Shown here one piece after another: positions 24,732-39,095 of a stretch of 64,000 nt of DNA. Location of the stretch: positions 9,362,854-9,426,853 of the forward strand of contig CP093830.1 in the NCBI GenBank assembly GCA_033063855.1. The letters are read 5' to 3'. Both the position numbers and the translations under genes were made by a program. The notes under the pieces were generated by a model that had not been told where the DNA came from, did not search any database, and saw nothing but the letters and a program-made list of their open reading frames with translations. This stretch comes from Smittia aterrima. Taxonomy: Eukaryota; Arthropoda; Insecta; Diptera; Chironomidae. Position 1 is the stretch's first letter, and every line of letters begins with the position of its first letter.

Positions 24732-27700
24732 TTACTTTTTCTTGAGGGTGAAGAAAGATCGTCGCTTGGGTTCGTCTTTCTGCGATGATGCTGGCAATGT
24801 TTGTGATCGGCTTTCAGCTCCGGTTTGATCGCATTGGGCTTTCAGCGATCCAACCCATTGCTGCATCTCCGCGTCGTCATGCGCTTGCAACAAAAACTCT
24901 CCTCCATTTGAAAGCCTAAAAGTGATTGAATGTTAATTTTCTGTTTGATTTGTAACTTTATTATTGATGACTTACTTGACTCTGAACACATGCTTCTTCT
25001 TTGTGTAATCGTTGGCGATTTCAACATTTGCGCCTTGGAGTTCAAGTGCTGGCTCACCGCGGAATGTTTGCTCTGGCTGACTCTTTGACGCTTTCTGGTC
25101 TTTGTAGAATGAAACTCGTCCGACTCGTGAAACAGTGTAAACCTGTTGATAGAAATTGATGAAGTTAAAATCTTCATGACAACAATTATTGTCTTACCTT
25201 ATCCCACGATCGATTTGATGCCTTCTTTGTTGTGCTTTCCCACTCATGCTTTCTGGTTAGCACACCTTCAATGACACCATCTTCTCCTGCTGGACTTGGG
25301 CGATCTAAACGAATTTCAAGAACCAAAATAAGTTTACGAAAACAAAATAAAATGAAAATAAAAATCAAATAAATTGTTGCTCATTTTTGCGAAGCAAAGC
25401 AACGATTGCTAGCTTTAGAGCACATTTGGTTCACGATATATGGCGCTGATAACTTTTCTTCCTGGTTTACATTTTCATTGTCACTAAAGCTAAATCAAAA
25501 GACAACAACGCATGCAACGAACACTAAAATTAACATAGAAAGATGATTCGTCACCGGATCGTGTCTTATCTCGATCTTAATCATTGGATCTGTTGTATCG
25601 GGGACTTAATAATTAAATAATGTAACGGAATGAACAAAATACCTTCTTCCTCGTCGGATTGATCAGCATTGGCCGCCGAATTTCGCTTCCATCGGAAACT
25701 ACGGAATGGACTCTTTGAACGAGATCGACGCTTGACTTTAGCGGATGACGATTGGCTTCGCGTCAGCGAGGTATCGCCTTTTTGAGGGGTGGTCGGAGGT
25801 GACGACAGGGCTCTTAGCTCAGCTGAGGTTTTATGAGTTCATTGTCAATTAAATTATTAAACTTCAATGAGATGTGTTTATGAGCAACAAACACAGGATT
25901 TGTTAGTTCCAACCACCGAGAAGCGAAGCATCCCCAAATTGATAGACAAAGTAACAAAATAGCCTTCACCATCTTAAAACATTAATCAGAGTTGATGACC
26001 TGAGTTAACACCAAACTTACTTGACTTGTAAACTGCTTGGGTAGGACTCGGCTTCTTAAGAATGCCACTCGGCGTCGTGGGAGAAGGCGGAACTTCAGCT
26101 GAAAAGTTAAAATTAGCATGCACAAGCTCTCTACTGATTACGTCTAAATGTAAATATGTGCAGCAAGTGTTTATTGTGTGAGGAATAAGTTTGTTTTGTT
26201 AATTAAAGATCAACACCATATATCGAAGAAAGTGAAGTAGCAGCGACGTTGTCAGTCTTAAACTCTCTCGTGGAAAATTATAATGTGTAAAGCATCCCAA
26301 ATGGAGGGAAATGATTGTGACGAGATAAGCTAACACTTATCTTATCAAAATATTCAGTGAAAGAATAAAATTTCTTTGAAACAATAAGACAAAGCAAAGT
26401 GAAAAGAATTTCTCTTGTTAATTCACCTGGCTGAGACACAGGTCTTTCTTTTTCTTGTGGTGAAGAGGCTCGCATTGTGACTGTACACATAATTATCACC
26501 CAATTCGAAAGATATATTTGTTAATTTTGATATTCGCAGCGTGAAAGAGAAGGTGAGGGTTGATTTAAGATTTTGGTTTTTAGGGGAAAAGCTCATCTGA
26601 TTCAAGAGAATGTTGTGATGTGAACACTTACCGGCTTCTTCGCGTGATGGGGTTCCAGCATCGGCTTGATCGCGAGCTGCTTGTTCGGCTCTATTCGCTG
26701 CTTCTGCCTTAGCTCGAAGATCTGAAAGTTTTATGAGTTGTTTGAGTTCAGAAAGTTGAAAAGAGATGAGATAGTCAAGTCAAGTTGATTGATGCAAGTT
26801 GCAAGTCATGTCAAGAATTTCGTTTTTTCATTCATGTTTTACCTTCTTCGGCTTGTAAACGTTGACGTTCTGCTTCTTCTGCCGCTTCCTGTCGTCGTTT
26901 CATTTCCTTGAGCTCAAACTGAAAATTACAAAATTGTTAATTCTAGAAAAGGAGAAAAGTTTATTTTGAAACTAACCGTAGTCAAACGCTCAAGAGCACT
27001 GAATCTTTCTTCTTGTGCGGCAGCAGATTTCTCAAATGCTTCGTGTTTCTTAATCAAGTTTTCTACTTCGTCAATTGTGTGACCGAGTTCCGCTGACATA
27101 AGGTAGGGCTCTTGGGCAATCAACCAAGCTTCAGCGACAGCTGCATCGCGAGCGAATTGATAAACTTCCAAAACTAGAAAACAGAAAGTTTAAGAAACCA
27201 TTTTTCTCTTTTAAAATTCATGAAACTTACTGAGCTGGAGATTCTCCCAGCGTTCTTCCCATCTGTTGAGAAGAGCTTTGCGACTGTTTGTGAGTTGAAG
27301 AAGACGATCCTTGATATCAGAAGATGCGTAGTGGTTGCGTGCCAAGAGTTCTTTACCGAGAGCTAAACAGATGCTGAAGTTGTCTTCACGTGTGTCAATT
27401 TCTGCCTTCAAGCTTTGATGATTGTTCATCAACAACTCAACTCCGGAAACGTCACGAGGCTTCTCGCTTGTGTTCATTTGACGTACAACATCTTCCATCC
27501 ACAACATCAAGATTCGGACCATGTTAAAGAATTTGAATAAGTCGCCAGTGTCTGACAACTTAATGTGACGAGAGTCACACATGCCTTGAAGATTAGCCCA
27601 TGCTTGAAGCACTTCTTGTTCGCGATTTGTGATTTCTCTGGCCTTGTCACCAGCGTAGGAAGCTTGTAACTTAGCTGACTCTTCTTGAATCTGTTGGACT

Positions 27701-30700
27701 TGAGACTGCAATGTCAACAAATCTTGCAAGAAGTTTTGATGCTTGCGTTGAAGGGCAGAGACACTTCCAGCATCACGTCCCAACTCATCGGAAACTCCGT
27801 GTTGTTTCTCCAAAATACGGCTCAATACGTCCTTGCAATCATGGAAGAATTTATGTAATTCGCGTGATGCAGCGAGCATTTGAGTTCTCGTTTCGATGAG
27901 TTCAAGCAAATCTTGCCATGACTCATTCAAGTTGTCCTTCCATTCAGCGATGATTGCTGAGTCTGAGTGTCCAGCGTGGATCAATTGATCAGCGATGCCG
28001 TTTGCCTTAGCAACACGTTCACTTCCAACAGCATTGGTGTCTTGAGCGAACTCCTTGAAGCGTTCCCACAAGAGTGTGACGTGATCGTAGTCTTGTCCAA
28101 GTTCTTGTGACGCAGCGACCAATTCACGTTCAGCGATCCATTGCTCAAGATCATCAACTTCACGGTTCAAGTAGAAGAGTTGGAGAGCTTCGTCCAAACG
28201 AGCACGACGTTCACCAGCCAAATCCTTGAGACCAGCATAGAGTTTGTCGAGCTGCGATTGTTTGACCGAAACTTGTTCTGTATTCGGGTGATTCTCAGTT
28301 GTCAATTGACGAGCAGTTTCACCAAGTTGGCGGATTGTGTCAGCATAATCTTCAACAGATTGTTCCAAAGTCTCGTGCTTCTTCATCAAGTTCTGAGCAG
28401 AGATCTCATCCTTGCCACGGTCTTCAACCATCATGTAGAGTTCTTGTTCGCTCATCCATGCTTCAGCTTCCTGAGCATCGAAGAAATATTGTTGAACGCG
28501 TTCGCTGTTGTCCAAACGATTGCGACGTTGAGCCAAAGCATCCTTCAACTCTTGCCATTTCTGTGAGAGTCCTTCGATACGATCAGCATATTCTGCGGCG
28601 TCTTCGTGACCTTCGTTAATTAGCTTCTGTCCATTATTGCAAATAGTCATGATACGTGGTTCGTGGTTGTCAATTTCTGTCTTCAAAGTCTGATTGTTCT
28701 TCTTCAACATGTGAACGTTGAACAACGAGTTTCCAATTTCGTCAGACATAACGAGTGGAATCTTCTCATCGATCCATAATTTTTCATCTTCAACGTCGCG
28801 ACGGAACTGATAAGCTTCCTTCTTCTTTTCAAGCTGCTTCTGTCGTTCCAACAATGGAGCCTTGATACGTTCGAAACGTTCTCCGACTTGTTGCTTCTTA
28901 ATTACGATTGGTTCCACCTTGTCACTAGGAATAGTACGAGACAAGACTTCGGTCTGTTTGTCCAACTCATCGACTTGTTTTGCCTTCAAAGCCATTTGAG
29001 TTTGGATGATCTGTTGCTTCTGCATAAGAATATTGACAGAAGTCAAATCGCTGCCAGTGTCTGGATTGACAATCTGTTTCTCCAAATCGTCCATCCATGA
29101 ATCGATATCGTCAACGCTCTGTTGAACGATTGTTTCGCGTTTCGCGTCGAACAACATGGCTCCCTTCTCCTTTGTGGTCTCTTCAAGATCGTCGAAGTGC
29201 TTTCCGAGATCTTCAAGTTTGGGTTTGATGATTTCACGGAATTCTGGCTTCTCAGCCATGAGATCTTGTGCGGCCTTTTCAGCTTCATGCAAACGCTCCT
29301 TGTTAGCAGCGATTTCAGCTTCGAAGGCTTGATGACGAGTCCACTTGCTGTGAACTGTCTTGGCAGTGCGGTATGTGTCATCGCGGGCCAGCATGCTCTT
29401 TTCTTGGACCCATTCGTTCAACTCTTCCAAATCTTGAAGGAACTCGTGAAGTTTAACTTGGTTCTTCAACTTCTCGTGGAGTTCAATGGCGCGATCACGA
29501 TTAGCGTCACGACGTTGGGCAATGTTTTCAGCGCGTTTGTGAATGCGGTCAGCATCGAAGTGTTGCTTGTCAACCAATGTATCGGAAACTTGAACAATTG
29601 TGTTGATCTTGTCGTCGTTTGCTTCCATTGTTGTAAGGAAAGCTTCGTGACGCTTCAATTGATTTTCAGCTTGCTCGAGATTAACTGGAGTATCATCCTT
29701 GCTTAAAACATGTTCTTGCTGGCTCAATAAGACTTCAGCCTGGCGGGCGTCGCGGTTGAAGAGTTGCTGGTCGAGACTCTGAGACAATAAGACTTGGCGG
29801 TTCTCCCACATTTGTTGGAGTTCTTCCCAACCGTCTTTCAAAGCATTCAAGCGTCCACGGAGGAACATGTACTGAGGATCGTCGTTGGTCGATGGATCTG
29901 AAGTCAATCCTTCGCCGTATTCCATCATCTTGCTGTAATCTTCTGTGTAGTTGTCGATTTCTTCGCGAATGCTTTGATGTTGGTTCAACAACTTCTCGGC
30001 GTCTGGAAGTGTTGTTGGAGTGTCTTCTGAAGCGACATCGGTTTGGGACTTTGTCAACCATGTCTGGAAGTGATCCAAGTCGCGCAAGAAACGATGCAAA
30101 TCTCCGGCTTCTTCGAGTTTTGAGTCCCGTTCTTTCAACATTGCTGTTAATTGTTCCCAGATAATCTGAATCTGTGCAATTCTCTCACGAATCAAAGCTG
30201 CTTCTTCTGGGTGATCATGTTCAATTGCATCAGCTTCATGTTCAAGAGCTGTCAACTTAGCTTGAATAGCAGCGAGATCTCGTTCCATTCCACTCAAACG
30301 ACGTTGCAATGTCATGACTCCAGTCAAGTCCATTTCCAAGCTATCGGTTTCGGTCAAGATACGTTTCTTGTCTTCAATCCAAGAGATAGTTTCACGGCAT
30401 TCGATATAGAATGTTTGTACTCCATGAGCCGAGTTCAATTCGTCACGTTTGCCTTCTGCCTTCTCTCGCAAGCGTCCCCACTCTTCATTCAAATGATTCT
30501 GACGAGCGATGATTGTCTGTGAATCAGGATGTTCAACATGAAGGAGTTGGCGAGCCAGTTGATTAACAACGGCGACTCGAGATGCGTTTGCATTCATCTC
30601 CTTGTCGAAGCCATCGTAACGATGCTTCAAGATTTCGACATCTTCGATGTCTTTTCCTGGTGACATTGTTGTCAACATCTTTTCCTTTTCTCCGATCCAT

Positions 30701-33581
30701 TGTTCGACTCCATCGCTTTCGGAAAGAAGTTTGTACAAGCTGAGGGCATCCAACAAACGTTGCTTTCGCAACTTGGAGAGTTCCATCAACTCCTTGTAAC
30801 GGTTATCAATTGCTCCGAGACGTTCATTGACCTTCTGTTGTTCTTCATCATTCAAAGTCAATTTTCCAGCTTGAGCATGAAGTTGCTCGATGGTATCTGA
30901 GTAATTCTTCAACTCTTCAGCAACATCTTTGTGTTTCTTCAACAACGACTGAACGTTAGCTTCATCACGTCCAACATCTTCAGATGAAACCAAACGCAAA
31001 GCGTCCAACATCCATGCGTCAATATCTTCAGCATCAGCGAACATTTGGAAGTATTCAACTGCGTCTTCCAATCGTTTACGACGATATGCTGTGAGGTCCA
31101 ATAAGTGGTTCCATGTGGCTAAGATATCCTTCAAGCGATTCTTGATTTGATCAGCACCAAAGTGTTCCTGACGAACCAATTCATCTCCAACAGCAACGAC
31201 TGACATAAGCTGAGGATCGTGAGAGTTGATTTCTGACTCGAGAGCCTTGTGCTTTGATAGCAACAAGTTGATGGTTGTCAAGTCGTGTCCAATCTCGCCA
31301 GACGAAACAATTTGTTCTTTTTCCTTGATCCAGTTTTCTTCGTCTGCCATGTCCCAGTAGAATTGCCACAACTTGCGGCTTTCTTCCAAGCGGGAACGAC
31401 GCTCGACTGCGAGCTTGACGAGTTCTGCATAAGCATCTTCAAGTTGTTGAACCCGGTCGACGATAATTGATGGATCGCATGGTTTGTATTCATCAGCATC
31501 TTCGGTTAAGAAGCGCTGGGAGTTTTGAACGACTTGCTTAACGCGTTCTCCAAGCACATTGATGTCAGCTTCAACCAGCGAGTGCTTTTGCAATAAATCT
31601 TCGACTCCCATTAAATGTTTGCCATAATCGTCGGTCAATAAACGTTGTTTGATTTCCTCCATAGAATCGAGAATGTAAATCATTTCTTGGAAGTTTTGTT
31701 GCAATTGAATTGATCCTTCGAGACGCAAGCGACGAGCACGGAGCAATTCAAGCAAGTAGGCCCACAAACGCAAAACATTTTCCTTGCGAGCGATGATACG
31801 ATCAATGTCATGATAGTTTTCTGCTTCCAATTCATTGCAGACAGCGACAACAGCTTGAACACGTTCTTCATATGCAAAGATGTCTGTCTCGATTGCTTCA
31901 TGTTTCTTAGCTGCTGCTTCAACAGCTGCCAAGTCGAAGCCAAAGTTGTCTTGGCTGACAAGACGCTGATTCTCCGACAACCAAGTTTCACGCATAGATG
32001 CTTTGCGATTGAAACGAGCTGCTAGTTGTTCAAGTTTCTCTTGACGAATCAGTTCTTCACGAAGCGCCAATTCACGTTCGTGTTCTGATTTCTCTAAACG
32101 TTCCCACGCTTTGTTGATATCAGCGACCATGCGGCCTTCTTTAGGAGTGTAGGGCTTTTGATTGTTGGCGCGCATCTTCGATTGCAAGGTAAAGAGAAGA
32201 ACCTCGAGGTTTCCCTTCTCAACGAACTTAGGCGGCTTCTCGACAGTTCGATAATTTGAGAACTGACCAAGCTGTTGTTGTACACCATTCAAAGAATTAG
32301 CGAACTCTCGTTCTCCAAGTGAAACGATTGTAGTTTCGATCCACTTCAACAGATCGCTAGTGAATGTTTCGTAGTCGTTGATCATACGGTCGATCTCCAT
32401 GGCAATACCGACGACTTTTCCGATACGTTTCCCTTGAACCGTCTCCTGCTTCATCTTACTGAAGTAGTGATAGTATGTGACAACGTATGTGATGATTGAC
32501 TTTTCTAAAGGTCAAAGAAATCATTAAAACTTTGAACGTGAAACAATTTAAAGTGAACTTACCATCAGGAATTCCATTTTCAGTGTAGACATCCTCTGGA
32601 TCAAGAAGCTTGCAGATGCCCAATTTCTCTTCGGCAGTCTTGAATGCCAAATTCAAATTGTTGATTGGATTGTTTTTGCTCAGCTTTTCAATAGCTACAA
32701 AAGCGAATTTATATGTTTATCGGTAAAGTTATTTTTATTATAGAACACGAAACATCTCGTGACGAATTCAATTCCAAAATCAAACGTCAACTTACGAATT
32801 AAATCCGGGCGATGTCTGTGAATGATTGCGTTAAACGCCAATCCGTCGCGCCACGATGTTGTGAAATTGCGAATATTGACATTTTGATAGCCAGCGGTTT
32901 TCATTTGACACCACAACAAAAGTGCGTCCTTGGCTGATTTTGTCTCCTTATTATCAACTTCTTCAATTGTGATATCTTGGATCTGGAATCTTAAGATGAT
33001 TGTCCAAATGAGACCCAAGTTTAGCTGTTTGGAGAAAGTAGAAATGTTATTAGTTTGATCGATTAATCAATAGATTTCGATCACTTACCGATGGACGTGA
33101 AAAGTCTACGATGTCATGAGCTCCGATGTTCTCCAAATGAACTCTTTGATCGCGCAAGAACTGCAGAGCTTTGTCGACGTTCTCCAAGCAATGAATCCTC
33201 ATTTTGCCTTTAGTTGGTCTTGGCAATCGCTCGCCGGACAAAATCTCTAACAGCTTGAGTAGGTTCTTGCCATCTCTCATATCAACGTAAAGGTCGTTAA
33301 TGCGACAATTCACGTGCACCAGGTGTGAGTTCACCCATTTCGTAAAAGTTTTCTTTTGTACTGTTTCGCGCTCCTCTGTAAAATGTTAAAAGAAAATTCG
33401 TGAGTTCAACTGACCTTTTTTCCACAAGAGAAACTAAAAACTTACCGGCCAACGCCTTGATACGCGATCGTTCGAAGAGACGGGAACTTGAGTTTCCGCC
33501 ATCGTACTCGTACTCGTCTATGTACTCTTGTCCGTTGTTCTGGCTGGGATCCCAGCGAACTATTGAAATATCTGTTGTCAT
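24732..33581 (-). CDS. beta-Spec: Beta-spectrin
   Basis: Actin-crosslinking subunit of the spectrin tetramer of the submembrane skeleton. Fourteen coding exons, 5' to 3': 33581-33446, 33375-33089, 33024-32796, 32694-32563, 32504-27231, 27173-26977, 26918-26843, 26721-26632, 26480-26427, 26098-26021, 25822-25643, 25304-25198, 25142-24976 and 24915-24732 (2396 residues if all are used). Domains: N-terminal tail; two calponin-homology domains for F-actin (FTKWVNSHL to about IEKLSKNNP and on to [14 protein letters not shown]); about 17 spectrin repeats, nearly all inside one 5274-base exon; a Glu/Ala/Arg-rich linker; a PH domain ([29 protein letters not shown]); and a basic C-terminus ([11 protein letters not shown]). 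The PH domain shows it is the long, non-erythroid-type form and not beta-heavy spectrin (karst), which has many more repeats. The four linker exons are symmetric and may be optional. Confidence 0.97.
25643..26721 (-). other. beta-Spec: Four phase-1 symmetric exons in the beta-spectrin linker
   Basis: Exons 26721-26632 (90 bases), 26480-26427 (54), 26098-26021 (78) and 25822-25643 (180) each start after the first base of a codon and end with one base, and each length is a multiple of three. Any subset can be skipped without shifting the frame between repeat 17 and the PH domain. The 180-base exon encodes a Ser/Thr/Pro-rich and basic segment ([17 protein letters not shown]). Alternative splicing is inference. 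Confidence 0.7.
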
Positions 33582-33601
33582 CCTTTCGTTCGGTTAATCT
33601 T
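33582..33601 (-). other. beta-Spec: Probable 5' UTR exon end of beta-spectrin, preceded by a splice acceptor
   Basis: Upstream of the ATG the minus strand reads a T-rich tract ending in TTTTTTAG, with the AG at 33603-33602. The 20-base leader that follows ends in AAAGGATG. This fits a 3' splice site of a 5' UTR intron, putting the promoter further upstream. The donor exon was not identified. Confidence 0.45.
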
Positions 33602-33609
33602 CTAAAAAA

Positions 33610-36600
33610 GAAAACTATTTTTAGAGATTGGAAAGAACATTTGTCAACGGTCGCTAAGTCGTTTGAGAATTCACATTCCTAGCCCTCGCGACCCGATTTT
33701 TCATTCGCATGTGCCACACTCGACGTCGTCGACATGTCTGCAGTCGATTTTAATGAGACGTTTTTATTCAAAACCAGTTTTTGCTTCGAAAAGAATTCCA
33801 TTGAAGTTCTTTGCGTGCAGTTGAAGACATTGAGACGTTGAATGGGAATAACAAATTCCAAGAATCTAAAATGAAATCTATCGACTTCCCACCGTCTGCC
33901 ATCAACTCGGCCTAAAGGAAATTGCTAAGAGTCATTACCACGAAAGGCAACACACGGAAACAACTTCATTGAAATTTCTTTCTCCGTTGTAAAAAATGCA
34001 GCAACAACGAAACTAGGAAAATTCTTTTCGATTTCATTGTGTGCGTGAAGATGAAGAGAAAATTGTTCGATAAGTTTATGCTTTTGCCTTCGATTCACTG
34101 CGCATGTCTCTCATCGTCCGCGGTGTTTTATGATTCAACCTGATTCAACTTGGGTTTCCGCTTCTATGTCGATTCATGTTTTTTTGTAAATGCGAGACTC
34201 TCTTGTGTTTTGTGGAAGGGCGACAGAATATGTTATGAGTCATTTTCGAATGTCTAGCGGATTAGTTCCAAACTCTTCAAGCACTTAGCTTTAAAAATCA
34301 ATTTCGTTTCGATTCCAGATAAGATTCTTATGAAATTAAGTCATCAACTAGTTGACTGGTTGCTCTTTTAAAAGAAAACATCTCATTTAATATTCACGGC
34401 TCAATCAATTAAATTGACCTCTTCCGATGCTACTTTGCTCAATTGAAGTTCCCTCAAAGATTTTTCTTTCAAGCAAAAAAGACGAAGAGAGAAAATCAAT
34501 GTTTCATCGACGTTGCCAAACTTTTTCCCGAAGGCAAAAATGTTTTTTATGTTTTCACAGATATTTCTCTTCCTTTTTTAGAGTAGCAACAAAACGAGAA
34601 TTGCGAATTTATTGTGAAACTTACAGTCGAGTGTACGGCAGAAATCAAAACAGAAAACTTTGCGATTATTTAATATGGCAGCGAATGGAAGATACGAAAA
34701 TAAACTGTGATGTCATGTCAGCTAGACCGCAGTTATCGCATCAACTTCACTGTTGCCCATTTTCATTTCGTCGCATCGAAAGAAGTTTTCGTTTGATTCG
34801 AGTCTGTTGCAGACAATTCGATAAAGGTTCTCGCTTTGTTTGGTATTTTCGTGAAGGGAGACAATGAACGAATTAGGTCATGGGCTAGATGGGAATGTCA
34901 ATTGGTGAAAGAAACTTTGAATCGACATTGATCACTCAGATCACGCAATCACATGACACCATCGATCAATTCTCCTTCGCCCATATTCTTGAGTATTATT
35001 TAATTCTTCCATTAACACCTCTCATCGTTGCATCTCATTCAAGCGAATATTTCACTTTCATCGAAGCCACCAACAGGTTTTGTTTCTTCCTTATTAACAA
35101 CATCTGATTCGTCATAAGCCGTCATCGAGTATTTTTAATATTTTTAGTTTCTTTTCGCTTTCAACGAAGACGTCGCCGGCAGAAACTCGTCGCGTTTAAA
35201 ACAAAACACACGAACCGATGTTTTACTTGAGAGTTGACTTCTAATTAAAAAAAATGTTGGAGTGGAAATGTCATAAGCTCTTCAATATGTTCTCTTGTCT
35301 CGAGTTTAATAACCTCATAGAAACAATAGCAAACACACATTTTTCCGTTATACAGCCGACCGTCATAAATTGCATTAACACGCTTTTAATTGCCCTCTCA
35401 TGCTTGAAGCGATCTTTTGGACAATTCATTCAATCGGATAATTTATTAAGTTGATAAGAAGAGACCGCGAACAAATTATGAAAGAAAGCGGAATATCAGA
35501 GGTCAAGTAAATTTGTATTCGTTTCCATCATGCCCACTTCAGATTAAAGCATTTTTGAAGCGAGGAATCATCTACTGTTGATGATATTTCCATTTACTAT
35601 CACAGTCAAACGAGCTCTGTTTATTATCGTTATGTAATCGCAAAGAGAATTTAGAAAAATCAAACATAAAGCATGACGAGAACTTTTTTTTTGTGGCTTC
35701 AATGCGAATGTGTGGCGAAGTAGAAGAAGGAAAATGGCATACAAGCAGCGGCACAGACACACACGAGCCATGGCGATGTGGAAGGAAACTGTTAATTAAC
35801 CAAAATTGATTCTGTTGCGCCCCAGCAAAAACAATTGAAAAGCTTCGCGGTTGTGGAGAATAAGTTACAAGAAATAGCCCTGCGAGAACAACCAGGAATT
35901 TTTCGCTTCTTTGCCCTTGAACGTTGAACACGAACTTGATGAATCATCAAAATAAGAAATGAAAATAGCGAAAGATATTTGAGAAATTATAAAAGTTGCT
36001 TGCGAGCGGAAGTTTGTGAGAGGCTCCGCTGATGCCATTAAACGAATACTTAAAGACTCGGTTCTATGTTTGTTGAAGAAAAAATCTAATCGGAAATGGT
36101 TCAAGTATCGATTTCTGTTTATTGTATCATTGTGAAGTTATTTTATGATTCCTGACACAGATTCATGAGGGTCGAGAAAAGGAAAATTGGCATATCACAT
36201 GAACAACAGGATAGCGGAGTAGCCGCCAATGTTTCCGACATTGTGCTACGTTATCTCCGGCCGCACTTTTGTTGCTCTAACCCAGTTTATTGCTTTTAAG
36301 GTGTAAACATGAACAAACAAGGCGTTATCGATTCCAGCTTGTTTCTTGTTGCAACGAATAAATTTTATAATCACCGTAATTTTCCAACACCATTGACGCA
36401 TCAGACGTTCAATTTAAATTAATCACTGTTCATTAGGTCCGACAAATAAGCTCTCGCCCTAAGGAGAGTTGAGTTTTAATTTGAATTAATCGATTGGGAA
36501 GTCAGACGAATATCAAAGGTGAGAAAAGCGAAAGTTTGACTTGAGAATTCTTCAAGTCATTCAACAATCTCTGATCATAACATTTCAGCCTATTAAAGGA

Positions 36601-39095
36601 GTCAAGACTTGACTGTCAAGTAATTCAAATTTTTCTTTTGAAAAGATTCATTGAGATCGCTAACAATTGATTGCGTCTCGTCAACAGTTTGACTTCACCG
36701 TAGTGCGAAACAATTTATGTAACAACTCACAAACGTCCAGAAGCATGACATCACTCAGATTGAATCTACTCAGATGCGAGCAGCGTCGATGACGATCGTA
36801 AGCAACAACAACAACCAACTCGTGCTCGTGTGAACATTAGCGGCGAATTTTGCAAAACGAATGGAACATATCGCTTCATTTCGATGTTAAAAATAATTTT
36901 TCTCAAATCTCCATGAAATAAAAATGATGGAATTGTTATGAGCGATCGTTCACACACCAGCACAACACAAACAATCGCGATGTGTGGACAGCGCACGAAA
37001 ATCATCGAAATTTGTTCTCTTCTCGTTGCCATTTGAAAACAGTTTGATGCAAAATGTCGCAAGTTTGTGTGTCATATCACCAGGGAAAGATATTTTTGAG
37101 TCGTAGCAGAAGAATTGGAATACGAAGTAGCTGCAGCAAGAATTCACAATAACAGGAATGTTTTTCAATCAATACTTTTGCCGTCACAAAACTTAAATTT
37201 CGAGATATTAAAATCGTTATCGGCTTGAGAAAAGTAAACTCAAATATTATCTCATCGCATTGCTCGAACAACGAACGACACACGAAAACAAAAATATGCG
37301 GAAAGTAAAATATTGATTTCCAGCAGCGATCTGACTCACACCTCGTCCCGAACTCCCTTGACGTCGTCCTCTACCCTCACAGCCTATGTTATGGTTTTCC
37401 ATTTTCACCCTCACACGCACGTAGCGCATAATCATCAGCCCCGATGAACGAAAAAGAAAAAGGATAATTTGAAGGTCCTTTGAGCAAACGATGCGCTACT
37501 TTCGTTTGAGCAATTAATGAAATTTTTTATTTGTTGCTCTGACTGTCGCTTCCTTTTCGAATCAAGTGAAATTATATTAATTAAAGGCGTTGGTTGATGA
37601 AGCAAGCAGTCACTCACACTCGCGAGTGTAAAGCGGCAAAGAAAAAGAAGAAGAATCTTGAGCTCTGATTCTTTTTGCATCAGAAGATTTTCCCTTCTTC
37701 TTGCCCCAAAGGTGAATGCTTCAATCATTCTACACTCGAAGTGATAGTTTTGATTTCTTTTCCACTCTTATTCCCAAAATAGACGTAAGTCATTTCAATA
37801 CGAGAGAGAGAAGAAAAACTCCAATTTTCCTATAAGAACCTCTCTAGGGTTAGCGTCGATAATCTGAATCGCGATAATTATTTTCATGTTTTCAATTGAC
37901 ACCTTGGACGACGAGACATGGAGTGCGAATTAAGAGCTATTCGCTTATCACGTATTCACAAGTCGTTACTTAAGAATTTAGTAATTTCACATAAGAATTT
38001 AAAGGAACTTTGAAGGAAGAAGATATTTTGTAATCTTAGTTGCCATCTTGCACTTTGCCATCAAAATTTATGCGATAATCGAACATATCCTTATCAAATC
38101 AACTTTTCTTAATCAACAATCGGATCGTTCCGAAATATCCACACTGAGCCTATAGCGGCCATTTAATTTTTTCTCATTTTTCGCCGATGTTTTTCCACTA
38201 TAATTCACTTTCTCCTCACGAAATTTTCACACTCACCGGTTGATAAAGGATTCAGTTTTGAGTTTCTGACAAATCAATTAGTTTTCACATGCAAATTATC
38301 AGGTTTTTCTATTTTTTCCTCGCGTACTTTTTTTCCAAGATGTTACTTGAACCGAATCTCGTCACCAACTGAAGAGAAATATGTTTTTGAGAGTGGAAAT
38401 CTGCCCCGCCTCAAAATTGTTTTCGTTTTTCGGCGAATTTTAATGTCAAATGACAGACTTGATTTCTCACTTCAATGGTCAGTGAATGTTTAATGTCTTA
38501 ACTTCAGGTTAATTATGTTTTCAGTCAGTGATCAGATGTTTTTCCAGCGTTTAAAAAATGTTAAAACCAAAAACTTTTCCTAATTCTTAAGGAAATTCGC
38601 TCTCTTTTCTCTCTTCAAAATAAAAGAGAGCGAACGTTCACTGGCCCTCCTGAAAGTTTAAATCTTACGTTAAATATGTTTCCCTTGTAAATATCCTTTA
38701 TTTCATAATCTTCTGCCTTTCATGACACATTTCATTGTACAATTCTATAGACACGAGTGTAAAAGTCTCACAAAAAATCTTCCAAGAGGCTTCGACGAAA
38801 AAAATAAAGTTCGACAATGACAATCCTGTAACTATAATAAGGCCAACTTGTCTTATAGAATATAATGATTTGAAGCATTATGACATTCTGCAGTTACATT
38901 TATCACATTCAATTTTTCAGCAAAACATGGAAAACAAACACTCACACACACAAATATGGTTTTTAGCTAATCTTGACTAGGGTAGCAAATTTTTTGTAAT
39001 CTTTTTTCTGATCTGACTAAGTCTTTAGTTTAGTATATTCGTGCGCTTTTTTGTTTGGCAAGGAAACACGCACCGCCTCATGAAGCGTTGAAGAG
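33610..39095. other. Noncoding region upstream of beta-spectrin
   Basis: About 5.5 kb between the beta-spectrin start and the 3' end of the TLCD3-like gene. It probably includes a 5' UTR intron and the beta-spectrin promoter. The longest open frame (34427-34867, plus) has no recognisable domain. A second small plus frame (38735-38980) is AT-rich and unmatched. A GA run occurs near 37803. No RNA gene was seen. Confidence 0.55.

Noticed and set aside
28141..32025. Several plus-strand open frames of 60-194 codons across the beta-spectrin rod exon
   Set aside because: These are antisense shadows of the long helical repeat coding sequence.
34427..34867. 146-codon open frame on the plus strand upstream of beta-spectrin
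   Set aside because: No domain, no signal peptide, odd composition rich in Arg, Phe, Cys and Ser, and no splice-linked partners. Likely chance.
38735..38980. 81-codon AT-rich plus-strand frame, considered as a transposon remnant
   Set aside because: No transposase motif, terminal repeats or target-site duplication could be found.
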